Positions 56,243-64,000 of a stretch of 64,000 nucleotides of DNA are shown piece after piece. Both the position numbers and the translations under genes were made by a program. Every line of letters begins with the position of its first letter. Positions within the stretch are counted from its first letter, which is position 1. Source of the DNA: Nocardia mexicana NBRC 108244 (lineage in GTDB: Bacteria > Actinomycetota > Actinomycetes > Mycobacteriales > Mycobacteriaceae). Below the pieces are notes generated by a model. The model had not been told where the DNA came from. It saw only the letters and a list, made by a program, of their open reading frames with translations, and did not search any database. Location of the stretch: the NCBI RefSeq assembly GCF_001613165.1, contig NZ_BDBV01000081.1:1-64000 (forward strand), given 5' to 3'.

Positions 56243-57877
56243 ATGGCCCATGATCGAGCCGGGCGACCGGCGCGGGCCACTGATCTGGTAGACCTTCCGC
56301 ATCTGGTCACGGCCTATTACAGCCGCATCCCCGACCCCTCGGAGCCGTCGCAACTGGTGCAGTTCGGCACCTCCGGGCATCGCGGCTCGAGCCTGGACTG
56401 CGCCTTCAACGAGGCACACATCCTGGCGATCACGCAGGCCATCGTCGAGTATCGCGCCACGCGCGGCATCACCGGGCCGGTATATCTGGCCCGCGACACC
56501 CACGCGCTGTCGGAGCCCGCGTGGTCGACGGCGCTCGAGGTGCTGGCCGCCAACGAGGTCACCGCCATCGTCGACGCGCGCGGCCGCTACACGCCCACTC
56601 CGGCGCTGAGTCATGCCGTGCTGCGGCACAATCGGGGCGGCACCCGCCACCAGGCCGACGGCATCGTGGTGACCCCGTCGCACAATCCACCGCGCGACGG
56701 CGGCTTCAAATACAACCCGCCGCACGGCGGCCCGGCCGATACGGTCGCCACCGACGCGATCGCCGACCGCGCCAACGAGCTGCTGCGCGGCGGTCTCGCC
56801 GGGGTCAAGCGCACCACCCTGCAGCACGCCCTCGACACCAGCGTCGAACGCTACGACTATCTCGACCACTACATCGCCGACCTGCCGAACGTGCTGAACC
56901 TGGATGCCGTGCGCGGCGCCGGAATTCGGCTCGGCGCGGATCCGATGGGCGGGGCCAGCGTCGACTACTGGGAGGAGATCGGGCAGCGGTACGACCTGGA
57001 ACTCGAGGTCGTCAACCCGTTCGTCGATCCCACCTGGCGCTTCATGACCCTCGACAGCGACGGCAAGATCCGCATGGACCCGTCCTCGCGATACGCGATG
57101 GCCTCGCTGGTGGCCATCCGCGACGATTACGACGTCTCCACCGGCAACGACGCCGACGCCGACCGCCACGGCGTGGTGACCCCCGATGCGGGACTGATGA
57201 ATCCGAACCACTTCCTGGCCGTCGCGATCGAATACCTGATCGCGAACCGGATGAGCTGGGATGCGCTGACCAAGATCGGCAAAACCGTGGTGACCTCCTC
57301 GATGATCGACCGGGTGGTCAGCGTGCTGGGCCGGCAGGTGCACGAGGTGCCGGTCGGATTCAAATGGTTCGTGCCCGGATTGTTCAGTGGCTCTTTGGCT
57401 TTCGGCGGCGAGGAGAGCGCCGGCGCCTCCTTCCTGCGGCACGACGGCACGGTGTGGACCACCGACAAGGACGGCATCCTGCTGGCGTTGCTGGCCGCCG
57501 AGATCACCGCCGTCACCGGGCAGAGCCCCTCGGCCCGCTACGCCGAGCTCGAAAAGCGTTACGGCAGCCCGTCTTACGCCCGCATCGACGCCAACGCCAC
57601 CGCCGCGCAGAAGTCCCGGCTGGCGGCGCTGACGCCCGACGACATCACCGCCACCGAGGTCGCGGGCGAGGCCATCACCGGCATCCAGACCCGCGCCCGC
57701 GGCAACGGCGCGGCGCTCGGCGGGGTGAAGGTGACCACCGAGAACGCCTGGTTCGCGGCGCGGCCGTCCGGCACCGAGGACAAATACAAGATCTACGCCG
57801 AATCCTTCGAGGGGTCCGAGCATTTGGCGCAGGTGCAGGCGGCCGCGGAGGAAGTCGTCGGCCGGGCGCTGGGCTGA
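56243..57877 (+). CDS. pgm: Phosphoglucomutase (alpha-D-glucose specific)
   Basis: A 544-residue alpha-D-phosphohexomutase. It interconverts glucose-1-phosphate and glucose-6-phosphate for glycogen, trehalose and cell-wall synthesis. The phosphoserine loop is TPSHNPP (Ser146), the magnesium loop NDADADRHG, the sugar-binding loop GGEESAGASFLR and the phosphate-binding loop ARPSGTEDKYKIYAE near the end. N-terminal FGTSGHRGSS is typical of bacterial Pgm. The ATG follows an AAGGGAGG site; the frame extends upstream. Length is standard. Confidence 0.95.
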   Translation: MAHDRAGRPARATDLVDLPHLVTAYYSRIPDPSEPSQLVQFGTSGHRGSSLDCAFNEAHILAITQAIVEYRATRGITGPVYLARDTHALSEPAWSTALEVLAANEVTAIVDARGRYTPTPALSHAVLRHNRGGTRHQADGIVVTPSHNPPRDGGFKYNPPHGGPADTVATDAIADRANELLRGGLAGVKRTTLQHALDTSVERYDYLDHYIADLPNVLNLDAVRGAGIRLGADPMGGASVDYWEEIGQRYDLELEVVNPFVDPTWRFMTLDSDGKIRMDPSSRYAMASLVAIRDDYDVSTGNDADADRHGVVTPDAGLMNPNHFLAVAIEYLIANRMSWDALTKIGKTVVTSSMIDRVVSVLGRQVHEVPVGFKWFVPGLFSGSLAFGGEESAGASFLRHDGTVWTTDKDGILLALLAAEITAVTGQSPSARYAELEKRYGSPSYARIDANATAAQKSRLAALTPDDITATEVAGEAITGIQTRARGNGAALGGVKVTTENAWFAARPSGTEDKYKIYAESFEGSEHLAQVQAAAEEVVGRALG

Positions 57878-57943
57878 GTTCACCCACCCCGGCTCCGCAA
57901 GCTCCGCCTAGCCATCCCCCTGAACCGAGCGCCCCCTTGCCGA

Positions 57944-58621
57944 TCAGTATTCGTCGCGCTTGCGGGGCCAGCCGTCGAACTCGGTGCCGCGGCCGCGCGG
58001 AGCCCGATCGAGCAACTGCCAGGTGGCGTTGAGCGCGTCGGTGCCCCGGTCGTAGGTCGAATAGGTGTGGTAGACGACGCCGCCCTGTAGCGCGAAGCTG
58101 CTCAGCGCCATCAACTCCATGACGTCGAGCATGCTGCCCCCGCCCGGCTGATCGCGGCGCGGCGTGGGGATGTGCATGTACTCGTAGAAGTCCTCGTTGA
58201 ATCCGTTGTCGCCCATCGACACCCATTCGATGTCCCAGCCGAAGCGCTTCTTGTAGTCGTTGAGCACATTCAGCGGGGAGCGCGAGGCCAGGATGAACGT
58301 GACATCGCGATGGGCCAGATGCGGCACCGCGCCCACGAGATTATCGGTTTCGAAGGTGCATCCGGGGCAGCCCTCCGGCGTCTTCGGGCCGTGCATGAAA
58401 TGCCGGATGATCAGCTGTGAGCGCCCGTCGAACAGTTCCGCCAGGGTCTTCTCGCCCGCGTTGGTCTGGAAGCGGTACTTCTTCGTGATCGGCACCCAGG
58501 GCATCGCCTGCCGCTCCCGGGCTATCTCGTCGGTGCGGCGGGTGAGGTCCTTCTCCTCCGCGCGCAGCTTCTCGTAGGCCGATCGCCACTGCTCGCGGGT
58601 GCCGACTGCATGCATGGGCAT
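57944..58621 (-). CDS. DUF899-type thioredoxin-like protein
   Basis: A 225-residue protein of the DUF899 family. TREQWRSAYEKLRAEEKDLT, ARERQAMPWVPITKKYRF, FMHGPKTPEGCPGCTFETDN and RFGWDIEWVSMGDNGFNEDF are characteristic. The fold is thioredoxin-like; CPGC is in the position of a redox pair. Function unknown. GGAGG precedes the ATG. It is divergent from the MFS gene at 58747 and convergent with pgm. Confidence 0.9.
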   Translation of the reverse strand: MPMHAVGTREQWRSAYEKLRAEEKDLTRRTDEIARERQAMPWVPITKKYRFQTNAGEKTLAELFDGRSQLIIRHFMHGPKTPEGCPGCTFETDNLVGAVPHLAHRDVTFILASRSPLNVLNDYKKRFGWDIEWVSMGDNGFNEDFYEYMHIPTPRRDQPGGGSMLDVMELMALSSFALQGGVVYHTYSTYDRGTDALNATWQLLDRAPRGRGTEFDGWPRKRDEY

Positions 58622-58746
58622 GATGAATCCTCCCTCGGTAAGGGTCCGTATCAGTTATGACCGGACGAGCTAGGAGAATTCATCGGTCCGGGAAGTTCTC
58701 CCCGGCGGAATATGTTGTGGTGAGTCGTGCAGGACGGGTGCAGCGG

Positions 58747-59979
58747 GTGAGCGGAAGTAGACCGGGGCGGTTGCCCGTCGAGATCTGGGTGCTGATCGGC
58801 GCGGCGTTCATCATCGCCCTCGGCTACGGGCTGGTGGCGCCGGTGCTGCCGCAGTACGCGCGCAGCTTCGGGGTCGGCGTGGCGGCGGCCTCGGCGATCG
58901 TCAGCGCCTTCGCCCTGATGCGGCTGCTGTTCGCGCCGGTCAGCGGGCGCCTGGTGCAGCGGCTGGGGGAGCGGTGGGTGTATCTGGGCGGGCTGCTGAT
59001 CGTGGCGTTGTCGACCGGCGCGTGCGCCCTGGCCCAGGGCTACTGGCAGTTGATCGTGCTGCGGGCGCTCGGCGGCATCGGATCGACCATGTTCACGGTG
59101 TCCTCGCTGGGTCTCGTGATCCGCATGTCCCCGGCCGGTGAGCGCGGCCGGATCTCGGGGCTTTGGTCCACCAGCTTCCTCCTCGGATCGCTCGGCGGAC
59201 CCCTGATCGGCGGGCTCCTGGCCGGGCTCGGGCTGCGGATGCCGTTCGTGATCTACGCCGTTGCGCTGCTGATCGCCAGCGCCGTCGTGTACTGGAGCCT
59301 GCGCGATTCGACGCTCGCGGCGCCGGAGGCCCCGGGCGAGGTGCGCGTCATGAGCTTCCGGCAGGCGCTCGGGCGGCCCGCCTACTGGGCGGTGCTGTGG
59401 TCCAACTTCGCCAACGGTGCGGCCGTATTCGGGGTGCGGATGGCACTGGTGCCGCTGCTCGTGGTCGAGGTGCTCGGCGAGTCCGGGGGTGCGGCAGGCA
59501 TCGTGCTGACGGCGTTCGCGGCCGGGAACGCCGGCGTGCTGTTCATGTCCGGGCGACTGTCGGATCGGTTGGGGCGCAAGCCCTTCCTCATCGTGGGCAC
59601 GCTGGTGTGCGCGCTCGGCACGATCGGGCTCGGCTTGTCGCCGAATCTCGGCTGGCTGCTCGTGGCGTCGTTCGTCGCCGGGCTCGGGTCGGGGATGTTC
59701 ACGCCGTCCCAGCAGGCGACCGTCGCCGATATCATCGGGCCGAATCGGCGCGGCGGACCGGTGCTGGCCGGATTTCAGATGGCCGCCGACCTCGGCACCG
59801 TGCTCGGGCCGGTGGTGGTGGGCGCCCTCGCGCAACGGATCTCGTTCGGGTTCGGGCTGGCGGTGACCGGTGCGCTGCTGGTCGTGGCCGCGGCCGGGTG
59901 GGCGTTGGTGCCCGAGCCGATGCGGCGGCGGGCCGTGGCGGATGCCGTCCCCGCGGGCGAGGGCACCGGGTCGCGCTGA
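58747..59979 (+). CDS. MFS transporter
   Basis: A 410-residue major facilitator with about twelve helices: GLVAPVLPQYARSFGVGVAA in the first loop, LVQRLGERWVYLGGLLIVAL (motif A region), GRLSDRLGRKPFLIVG between helices 8-9, and GSGMFTPSQQATVADIIGPN. It resembles drug or sugar-efflux DHA1-type exporters; the substrate is unknown. The GTG start has an AGGACGGG site about 12 nt upstream; an in-frame GTG at 58720 would add nine residues. Confidence 0.85.
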   Translation: MSGSRPGRLPVEIWVLIGAAFIIALGYGLVAPVLPQYARSFGVGVAAASAIVSAFALMRLLFAPVSGRLVQRLGERWVYLGGLLIVALSTGACALAQGYWQLIVLRALGGIGSTMFTVSSLGLVIRMSPAGERGRISGLWSTSFLLGSLGGPLIGGLLAGLGLRMPFVIYAVALLIASAVVYWSLRDSTLAAPEAPGEVRVMSFRQALGRPAYWAVLWSNFANGAAVFGVRMALVPLLVVEVLGESGGAAGIVLTAFAAGNAGVLFMSGRLSDRLGRKPFLIVGTLVCALGTIGLGLSPNLGWLLVASFVAGLGSGMFTPSQQATVADIIGPNRRGGPVLAGFQMAADLGTVLGPVVVGALAQRISFGFGLAVTGALLVVAAAGWALVPEPMRRRAVADAVPAGEGTGSR

Positions 59980-60064
59980 CCTCCGGCGTCGCAAATGGGT
60001 CATTGCGGCCGTGTCGACACGCGTTCGATTCGGGTCGCGGCCTCCGCTTTGGCAGAGTGGACGC

Positions 60065-60805
60065 GTGAACTCCTCCGGACCGAAGTACACGCCGCGACCG
60101 ATGAACAGCCGCACCAGCTATGCCCTAGGCGCGGTCGCGCTGGTGGTGATCGCGGTGATGGTGGTGCTGTTCGTGCGCTGGAACAGCGACAACAGCCTAT
60201 CGGTGCGCGACGAAGGATACGGCCCCGTGCACGATCCGGCCGTGCACGCCCTGCTGGATTCCGACGGGGCGATCGTGCTCGGTAAACCCAACGCCGCCAA
60301 GACCATCGATATCTACGAGGATCCGATGTGCCCGGCGTGCGGGTCGCTCGAGCACATCTACGGCCAGGAGATCGCGCACAAGATCGACGAGGGCAAGCTG
60401 GCCGTCCGATACCGGCTGGTGAACTTCCTGGATTCGAAGTCGGGCAGCAAGGACTACTCGACACGTGCGGTGGCCGCCAACGAATGCGTCGCCGACGCGG
60501 GCGACGGGCCGGTGTACTCGAAGTTCCACGCGCTGCTGTTCACCACGAAGCAGCCCAGTGAGAACGGCGGCGACCTCAGCAATGACGAGCTGTCGGCGAT
60601 CGCCAAGGAGGCCGGTGCGCCCGAATCCGTGCTGCAGTGCATCGCGAAGGGGCAGCGGGTCGATTCGGCGCGCAATCACGCCGAGGCCGCGCTGACGGCG
60701 CTGAAGTCCGCGCTGGGCGGGAAGGTCGGCACGCCGACGGTGTTCGACGGTCCGAACGAGGTCGACGTCAACGATCAGGAGTGGGTTGCCAAGATCGCGG
60801 GCTAG
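60065..60805 (+). CDS. Membrane-anchored DsbA/thioredoxin-like oxidoreductase
   Basis: A 246-residue extracytoplasmic protein. One N-terminal membrane helix (YALGAVALVVIAVMVVLFVR, about 19-38) anchors a thioredoxin-fold domain with the CxxC active site EDPMCPACGSLE (about 88-99), a helical insert, and the cis-Pro region GGKVGTPTVFDGPNEVDVND. It resembles the DsbA-like disulfide oxidoreductases of mycobacteria and should form or shuffle disulfides outside the membrane. GTG start. Ends near a 14-bp tandem repeat and a terminator. Confidence 0.85.
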   Translation: MNSSGPKYTPRPMNSRTSYALGAVALVVIAVMVVLFVRWNSDNSLSVRDEGYGPVHDPAVHALLDSDGAIVLGKPNAAKTIDIYEDPMCPACGSLEHIYGQEIAHKIDEGKLAVRYRLVNFLDSKSGSKDYSTRAVAANECVADAGDGPVYSKFHALLFTTKQPSENGGDLSNDELSAIAKEAGAPESVLQCIAKGQRVDSARNHAEAALTALKSALGGKVGTPTVFDGPNEVDVNDQEWVAKIAG

Positions 60806-60823
60806 CTGAGTTTTCTGAGAGCG

Positions 60824-60865
60824 TTGTCCGGGAGCGCTTGTCCGGGAGTGGATGGCCGGGAGCGC
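60824..60865. repeat. 14-bp tandem repeat
   Basis: Three units TTGTCCGGGAGCGC, TTGTCCGGGAGTGG and ATGGCCGGGAGCGC at 60824, 60838 and 60852, with a partial fourth (ATGACCGG). Non-coding, just after the DsbA-like stop. Confidence 0.7.
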
Positions 60866-60887
60866 ATGACCGGCCTTGCGACCCGTT

Positions 60888-60919
60888 GCCCCGGGCGGGA
60901 TCCCCATACCGCCCGGGGC
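60888..60919. terminator. Hairpin between DsbA-like and 91-aa genes
   Basis: A perfect 11-bp stem GCCCCGGGCGG (60888-60898 with 60909-60919), 10-nt loop, between convergent genes. Confidence 0.6.
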
Positions 60920-60962
60920 GGGTCCCCGAGTACCTGCTGCAGGCTGCAGGTTGTGTGTGGGG

Positions 60963-61238
60963 TTACTCGAGGTTGGGTGGCTCCACATCGGGTGGCTCTA
61001 GTTCGTCTTCCTCGGGTTCGTCGCCGAGCAGGGTTTCGTAGATGCGGTTACGCGCGTCGGCGATCGCGTTGACCGTGTCGCGTAGTTGCCGGGCCATCGC
61101 CGCGTAACCGCATCCGGCATCGGCCTTGTCGAGTTCGGATTCCAGCCGCCGGCGAATCTGCTCCAGGGCCGCTATGCGCTCGCGTTCCACCCCGACGTCG
61201 ATGATCGTGGGAGCCGGAGGCGGGTCCGGGGGTTCCAT
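60963..61238 (-). CDS. Small acidic coiled-coil protein beside the HNH gene
   Basis: A 91-residue protein with a helical/coiled-coil middle (ERERIAALEQIRRRLESELD, ARQLRDTVNAIADARNRIYE) and an acidic Pro-rich tail. Family unknown. GAGGAC precedes the ATG; the frame is open far upstream but Arg/Pro-rich. It follows the HNH/DUF222 gene by 56 nt on the same strand and could be co-transcribed. Confidence 0.6.
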   Translation of the reverse strand: MEPPDPPPAPTIIDVGVERERIAALEQIRRRLESELDKADAGCGYAAMARQLRDTVNAIADARNRIYETLLGDEPEEDELEPPDVEPPNLE

Positions 61239-61294
61239 GACGTGCCGTGTCCTCGTGGGTCGGTGGTGGGCAGGGCATACCCGGTCAATAGTGT

Positions 61295-62728
61295 TCAGTG
61301 GCTTGCCTTTTCGGTGCGAACGGGCAGATCGTCCTCGGGTGGCACGGTGGACAGGTGCTCGTGCGCGAGGGCGTGTTCGAACGGGTAGGTGAGATCGGCC
61401 GAGGCCGGGTGGGGCAGGTCCACAGGTGTTGTGGGGGAGGGCCATTCGAGGTCGGGGGCCTCGTCGTCGGTGTGCGGGAACAGGTATCGGGAGCCCTCGC
61501 GGACGGTGGTGTGGATGTCGCCCGCAGGGCTGGTCCACTGCAGCCTGTCGCCGTGGGTACGGCGCACGTCCCAGCGCTGTCTTCCCTTGTCCGCCAGCGA
61601 CTTCAGGCGGTGGTGACGGGGGCACAACACCGCCAGGTTCGCCATCACCGTCGCGCCGCCGCGGCCCGGATGTGCGGTGTCGAACGGCTCAGTGTGGTCG
61701 AGTGCCGATTCCGCCGCGGGCATCGCGCAGCCGGGGAATCGGCACAAACCGTCGAGGGCGCGGATTTCGCGATCCAGCCACGCCGCCGGCTCCTCGCGCA
61801 TCGCCTCCTCCGTGGTGGTCGGGTCGTCGGTGCGTTCCGGAATCACTTGGAACTGTGCGTGTTCGGCGATTCTGCGGGCGAGATCGGCATCGAGCGGGCC
61901 GTAGCCCGCCAGGAGGGCCGGATGGTTCCCGCCGCCGAGCAGCGTGTCGGCGGGGACGCCGATTTGGATCAGCGGACGGCGCGGCGTCGCGGTAGTGGAA
62001 GGCTCGGCCGGGCACTTCCGGCGGCCGCACGCACAGCGCAGTACGCCCGTGCCGTCGGCCAGGGCGACGAGCGCATCCGCGCGCCGCTGCGGCATGGTGC
62101 GCGGATCGGCCTCGCACACCCGCAGGCTCATCTCTCGCAACCGCATGGCCACGGTCTGTGCGCCCGCGGCGGGCAGCAGGCCGTCGAACACAGCCATGCC
62201 GTCCTGCACGGCCTTGATGCGCACGTCCCGGTCGCCCTCGCGTCGTTCGCGGCGCCGCTGCTCGCCCTCCGGGTCCAGCTTCGCCACCCATCGCCGGGCG
62301 ATCTGCCGCAGCCGGGCGGGTGCCGACCGCGCGGCCGCCTCGATGAGCTTCTGCTCCAGTTCCTCCAGCAGTTCGGCGGGCATATCGCGGGTGTTGTCGG
62401 CGATCACCTGCACCCGCGCCAGGTCTATCCGGCCCGAGGCGAACGCCGCCCGTGTCCGCGGCAGCACATCCAGCGCCAGCCCGATATCGATCAGTGCCGC
62501 CGCCACCTGTTCCGAGATCTGTACCGCCACTGCGGCCTCGGTTGCCGTGAACTCACCGCTGCACGGTCCGCCGCCCTGCTCCTGCTCCGCCTCGCGCTGC
62601 CGCCGATACAGTTCGCGCACCGCCAGCACCTCTGCCGCCTGCGCAAACGCCGCCGCCCCGTGTGCCCGCCGCAGTGCATCGATCAGCCCCTCATCACTCA
62701 TCGTCTGAAGCTCCCCGCTGTCGAACAT
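61295..62728 (-). CDS. 13E12-type DUF222 protein with HNH nuclease domain
   Basis: A 477-residue protein of the 13E12 repeat family found in many copies in mycobacteria and Nocardia. The N-terminal DUF222 part (about 10-240) has ELYRRQREAEQEQGGGPCSG, EVAVQISEQVAAALIDIGLA-like helices (AVQISEQVAAALIDIGLALD) and ARVQVIADNTRD; the C-terminal HNH motif is CRFPGCAMPAAESALDHTEP with LCPRHHRLKS. It may be a nuclease; the family is often carried by mobile or repeated elements. No repeat ends are visible. Confidence 0.85.
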   Translation of the reverse strand: MFDSGELQTMSDEGLIDALRRAHGAAAFAQAAEVLAVRELYRRQREAEQEQGGGPCSGEFTATEAAVAVQISEQVAAALIDIGLALDVLPRTRAAFASGRIDLARVQVIADNTRDMPAELLEELEQKLIEAAARSAPARLRQIARRWVAKLDPEGEQRRRERREGDRDVRIKAVQDGMAVFDGLLPAAGAQTVAMRLREMSLRVCEADPRTMPQRRADALVALADGTGVLRCACGRRKCPAEPSTTATPRRPLIQIGVPADTLLGGGNHPALLAGYGPLDADLARRIAEHAQFQVIPERTDDPTTTEEAMREEPAAWLDREIRALDGLCRFPGCAMPAAESALDHTEPFDTAHPGRGGATVMANLAVLCPRHHRLKSLADKGRQRWDVRRTHGDRLQWTSPAGDIHTTVREGSRYLFPHTDDEAPDLEWPSPTTPVDLPHPASADLTYPFEHALAHEHLSTVPPEDDLPVRTEKASH

Positions 62729-62858
62729 GTGTTCGAGCCTACTCTTCGAACATCAGTTCCACCAGCCCGCAAACCCAGGCGATTTGGTCCCATGAGCAGG
62801 CGTGGTGTAACTTCGTTGAGGCCGGAGGGGAACACCCCGGCGGCCGAAAACTGAACAC

Positions 62859-62931
62859 GGGGCTATGGCGCAGCTGGTAGCGCACCACACTGGCAGTGTG
62901 GGGGTCAGGGGTTCGAGTCCCCTTAGCTCCA
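62859..62931 (+). tRNA. tRNA-Ala(GGC)
   Basis: A 73-nt tRNA. Acceptor GGGGCTA pairs with TAGCTCC (62924-62930), discriminator A. Anticodon arm CCACA-CTGGCAG-TGTGG gives anticodon GGC for GCC, a frequent codon here. The T-arm has GGGGTTCGAGTCCCC. CCA is not encoded. Followed by a strong terminator. Confidence 0.97.
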
Positions 62932-62950
62932 CCGATTTAGTCGGTATAAG

Positions 62951-62974
62951 AACCGCCCCCTTGGGGGCGGTTTT
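62951..62974 (+). terminator. Terminator of tRNA-Ala
   Basis: AACCGCCCCC, TT, GGGGGCGGTTTT: a 10-bp stem with a 2-nt loop and a short T-run. Confidence 0.85.
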
Positions 62975-62976
62975 CC

Positions 62977-63406
62977 CGTTTCCAGCGGTGTTCGGCCTAT
63001 GGTTCGATGTGTCGGGGATGCGAAACACTGGGACCAGTCGGTCGGGTGCGGCGACGGTAACTTCTGCGATGAGCGCCTCGATGAGTGCTTTGCTCTGGAT
63101 TTGATTGCCGCTGTCGATCCGGAGGAATGAAGCGATTCAGGTATCCAGCGGCCGTAATCACGGCCCTCACACCACTCGGTCCAGAGGCCGTCTCGCCGCG
63201 CCGCGGCCGCTAGCTGTGATGTCTCAGGCCCGGACAGAGCGAGCGCAGGGGCAGCACGCGGTGGGGCGCGCCCCGGCCGCGAAGAAACACCGAGCTATCC
63301 GCTGGTGCAGGACCATGACATCGTCGTCTTCTACGGTGCGAGGGGTACGTGCACATCGGGCCCGGCCGCCCCGGCCGAGGCTCTTACCTGATGTGAGGAG
63401 GTCTCG
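62977..63406. other. 430-nt region after tRNA-Ala without a clear gene
   Basis: A 28-codon open frame (63127-63213, MKRFRYPAAVITALTPLG) has GGAGG but only a 1-nt gap before its ATG, and could be the remnant of a secreted-protein start. No integrase or attachment site seen. Confidence 0.3.
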
Positions 63407-63751
63407 GTGCGCCGTTCTTGTAGTCGCGTATTCGCCAGTGTGGCAGCGGGAATGATCTGTATGGTCGGCTGGGCGCCCATCCCGGCTGCGCAAGCCCAAC
63501 CGGGAAATCGCGAAATGCCGATCGAGTACTCCTGCGAGAAGTTCAATCCGGAGGCCCCGGACACCCCTCCATTCACGGTACTTGCCACCTACTGCGAGGC
63601 TCGGTACGACTCACCGACCCAGGGAGAGGTAGAGGATGTGCGCCTCAGACTGCAGGCGCCATGGTCGGACCGTAAATGCCGTTATGGGCTGGTAGAACGC
63701 GATGGCGGCTGGCTGAAGGTACGCGGCGGCGAGTGCAGGACCCACTTCTGA
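63407..63751 (+). CDS. Small secreted protein, unknown function
   Basis: A 114-residue protein with a signal peptide (RRSCSRVFASVAAGMICMVG, cleavage near PAAQA-QPG at about 30). The mature part has four cysteines (YSCEKF, TYCEAR, RKCRYG, GECRTH), an even number that could form two disulfides, and a beta-rich pattern. No family recognised. The GTG start follows an AGGAGG site by 7 nt. A 15-bp terminator lies after it. Confidence 0.75.
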   Translation: MRRSCSRVFASVAAGMICMVGWAPIPAAQAQPGNREMPIEYSCEKFNPEAPDTPPFTVLATYCEARYDSPTQGEVEDVRLRLQAPWSDRKCRYGLVERDGGWLKVRGGECRTHF

Positions 63752-63771
63752 GCAGTTGGCTCTGGCCACGG

Positions 63772-63806
63772 CAGAGTGCTCCGGTTCCTCCAACCGGGGC
63801 ACTCTG
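63772..63806 (+). terminator. Hairpin after the last secreted gene
   Basis: 15-bp stem (63772-63786 with 63792-63806, one wobble), 5-nt loop, 20 nt after the stop. Beyond it, to the window end, no gene is visible. Confidence 0.65.
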
Positions 63807-64000
63807 TGTCGACGTCCAATAAGCGCCTCTTTCCCCAAAAAAACCAGCGAGAACCCTCTCGACGGCCCTGCTCGCCAGTCGACACGATTCCCGAACCAGA
63901 ACGCACTATTCTGCCGCTGAGCGCACGGTTCGTAAGCGCCCACATTCGGGCACGTCGGACGCTCCCGCGAAGTTCCCCGAACACAGTCATCGGGGTGGTT

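Noticed and set aside
63127..63213. 28-codon ORF with GGAGG
   Set aside because: Spacing of one base to ATG is too short, and the peptide ends without a mature part; kept only as a possible remnant.
1..64000. CRISPR arrays, complete insertion sequences or prophage
   Set aside because: No regularly spaced 25-40-bp direct repeats, no transposase or integrase translation, no terminal repeats seen; the HNH/DUF222 gene alone is not evidence of a mobile element.

Overview
The window is high-GC DNA (roughly 68-70% G+C by eye) that reads as the chromosome of a mycolic-acid actinomycete, most likely Nocardia or a close relative. The evidence is a PknK-type kinase-regulator, an EspC/WXG-type secretion cassette with a YbaB-like protein, F420/Ddn-type nitroreductases, a 13E12-type HNH protein, an Rv0910-like SRPBCC protein, a tmRNA with a mycobacterial-style tag (AESNQRDYALAA), frequent GTG/TTG starts and ATGA/GTGA gene overlaps. 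I see no complete insertion sequence, prophage or CRISPR array.

Layout. 1-3.2 kb: a tRNA-like remnant, a slipin-like protein and the trans-translation pair smpB/ssrA, split by an EamA transporter. 3.2-8 kb: two small secreted proteins (one with a His/Asp/Tyr-rich tract), an HxlR regulator divergent from a cysteine-synthase-like enzyme, and a coupled MFS/HAD pair. 8.3-11.1 kb: a type VII secretion substrate cassette. 11.2-21.6 kb: F420-type enzyme, AraC/XRE/TetR regulators, an alpha/beta hydrolase, a DHA2 efflux pump, a secreted chitin-active LPMO, an SDR dehydrogenase and an SRPBCC protein. 21.8-31 kb: pknK, a FetAB-like ABC pair, a LysB-like protein without its serine, mscL and a KimA-like permease. 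31-39.3 kb: AraC regulators, two acyl-CoA ligases, a GAF-LuxR regulator, a Ddn-like protein and YceI.

39.4-41.4 kb holds the item I consider most notable. An eight-codon leader ORF (MMFFFHLR) directly follows a -10 box, and its codons are complementary over 15 bp to the ribosome-binding site of the next gene, a THUMP-type methyltransferase of the TrmN/Trm14 class. Thermus TrmN acts on tRNA-Phe, so a Phe-rich attenuator in front of such a gene could be a self-sensing circuit for tRNA-Phe. I know of no described example, and the model is inference.

41.5-48.2 kb is an envelope-stress island: an ECF sigma factor, an anti-sigma-like zinc motif joined to an Asp23/Gls24 domain, and two Asp23/DUF6286/AmaP cassettes with almost every gene overlapping the next by 4 bp. 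Two small charged proteins lie beside it. A 31-codon mini-gene in the second cassette looks like a duplicated gene start. 48.3-64 kb: a sugar-lactone oxidase, a TetR/DHA2 efflux pair, a D-amino-acid oxidase, a secreted lipase, a DUF190 protein without a visible crcB, phosphoglucomutase, a DUF899 protein, an MFS transporter, a DsbA-like membrane thioredoxin, an HNH/DUF222 protein, tRNA-Ala(GGC) and a small secreted protein.

Functions are assigned from recognisable motifs and remembered family features only; no database search was possible. Start codons were chosen from ribosome-binding sites, overlaps and signal peptides.
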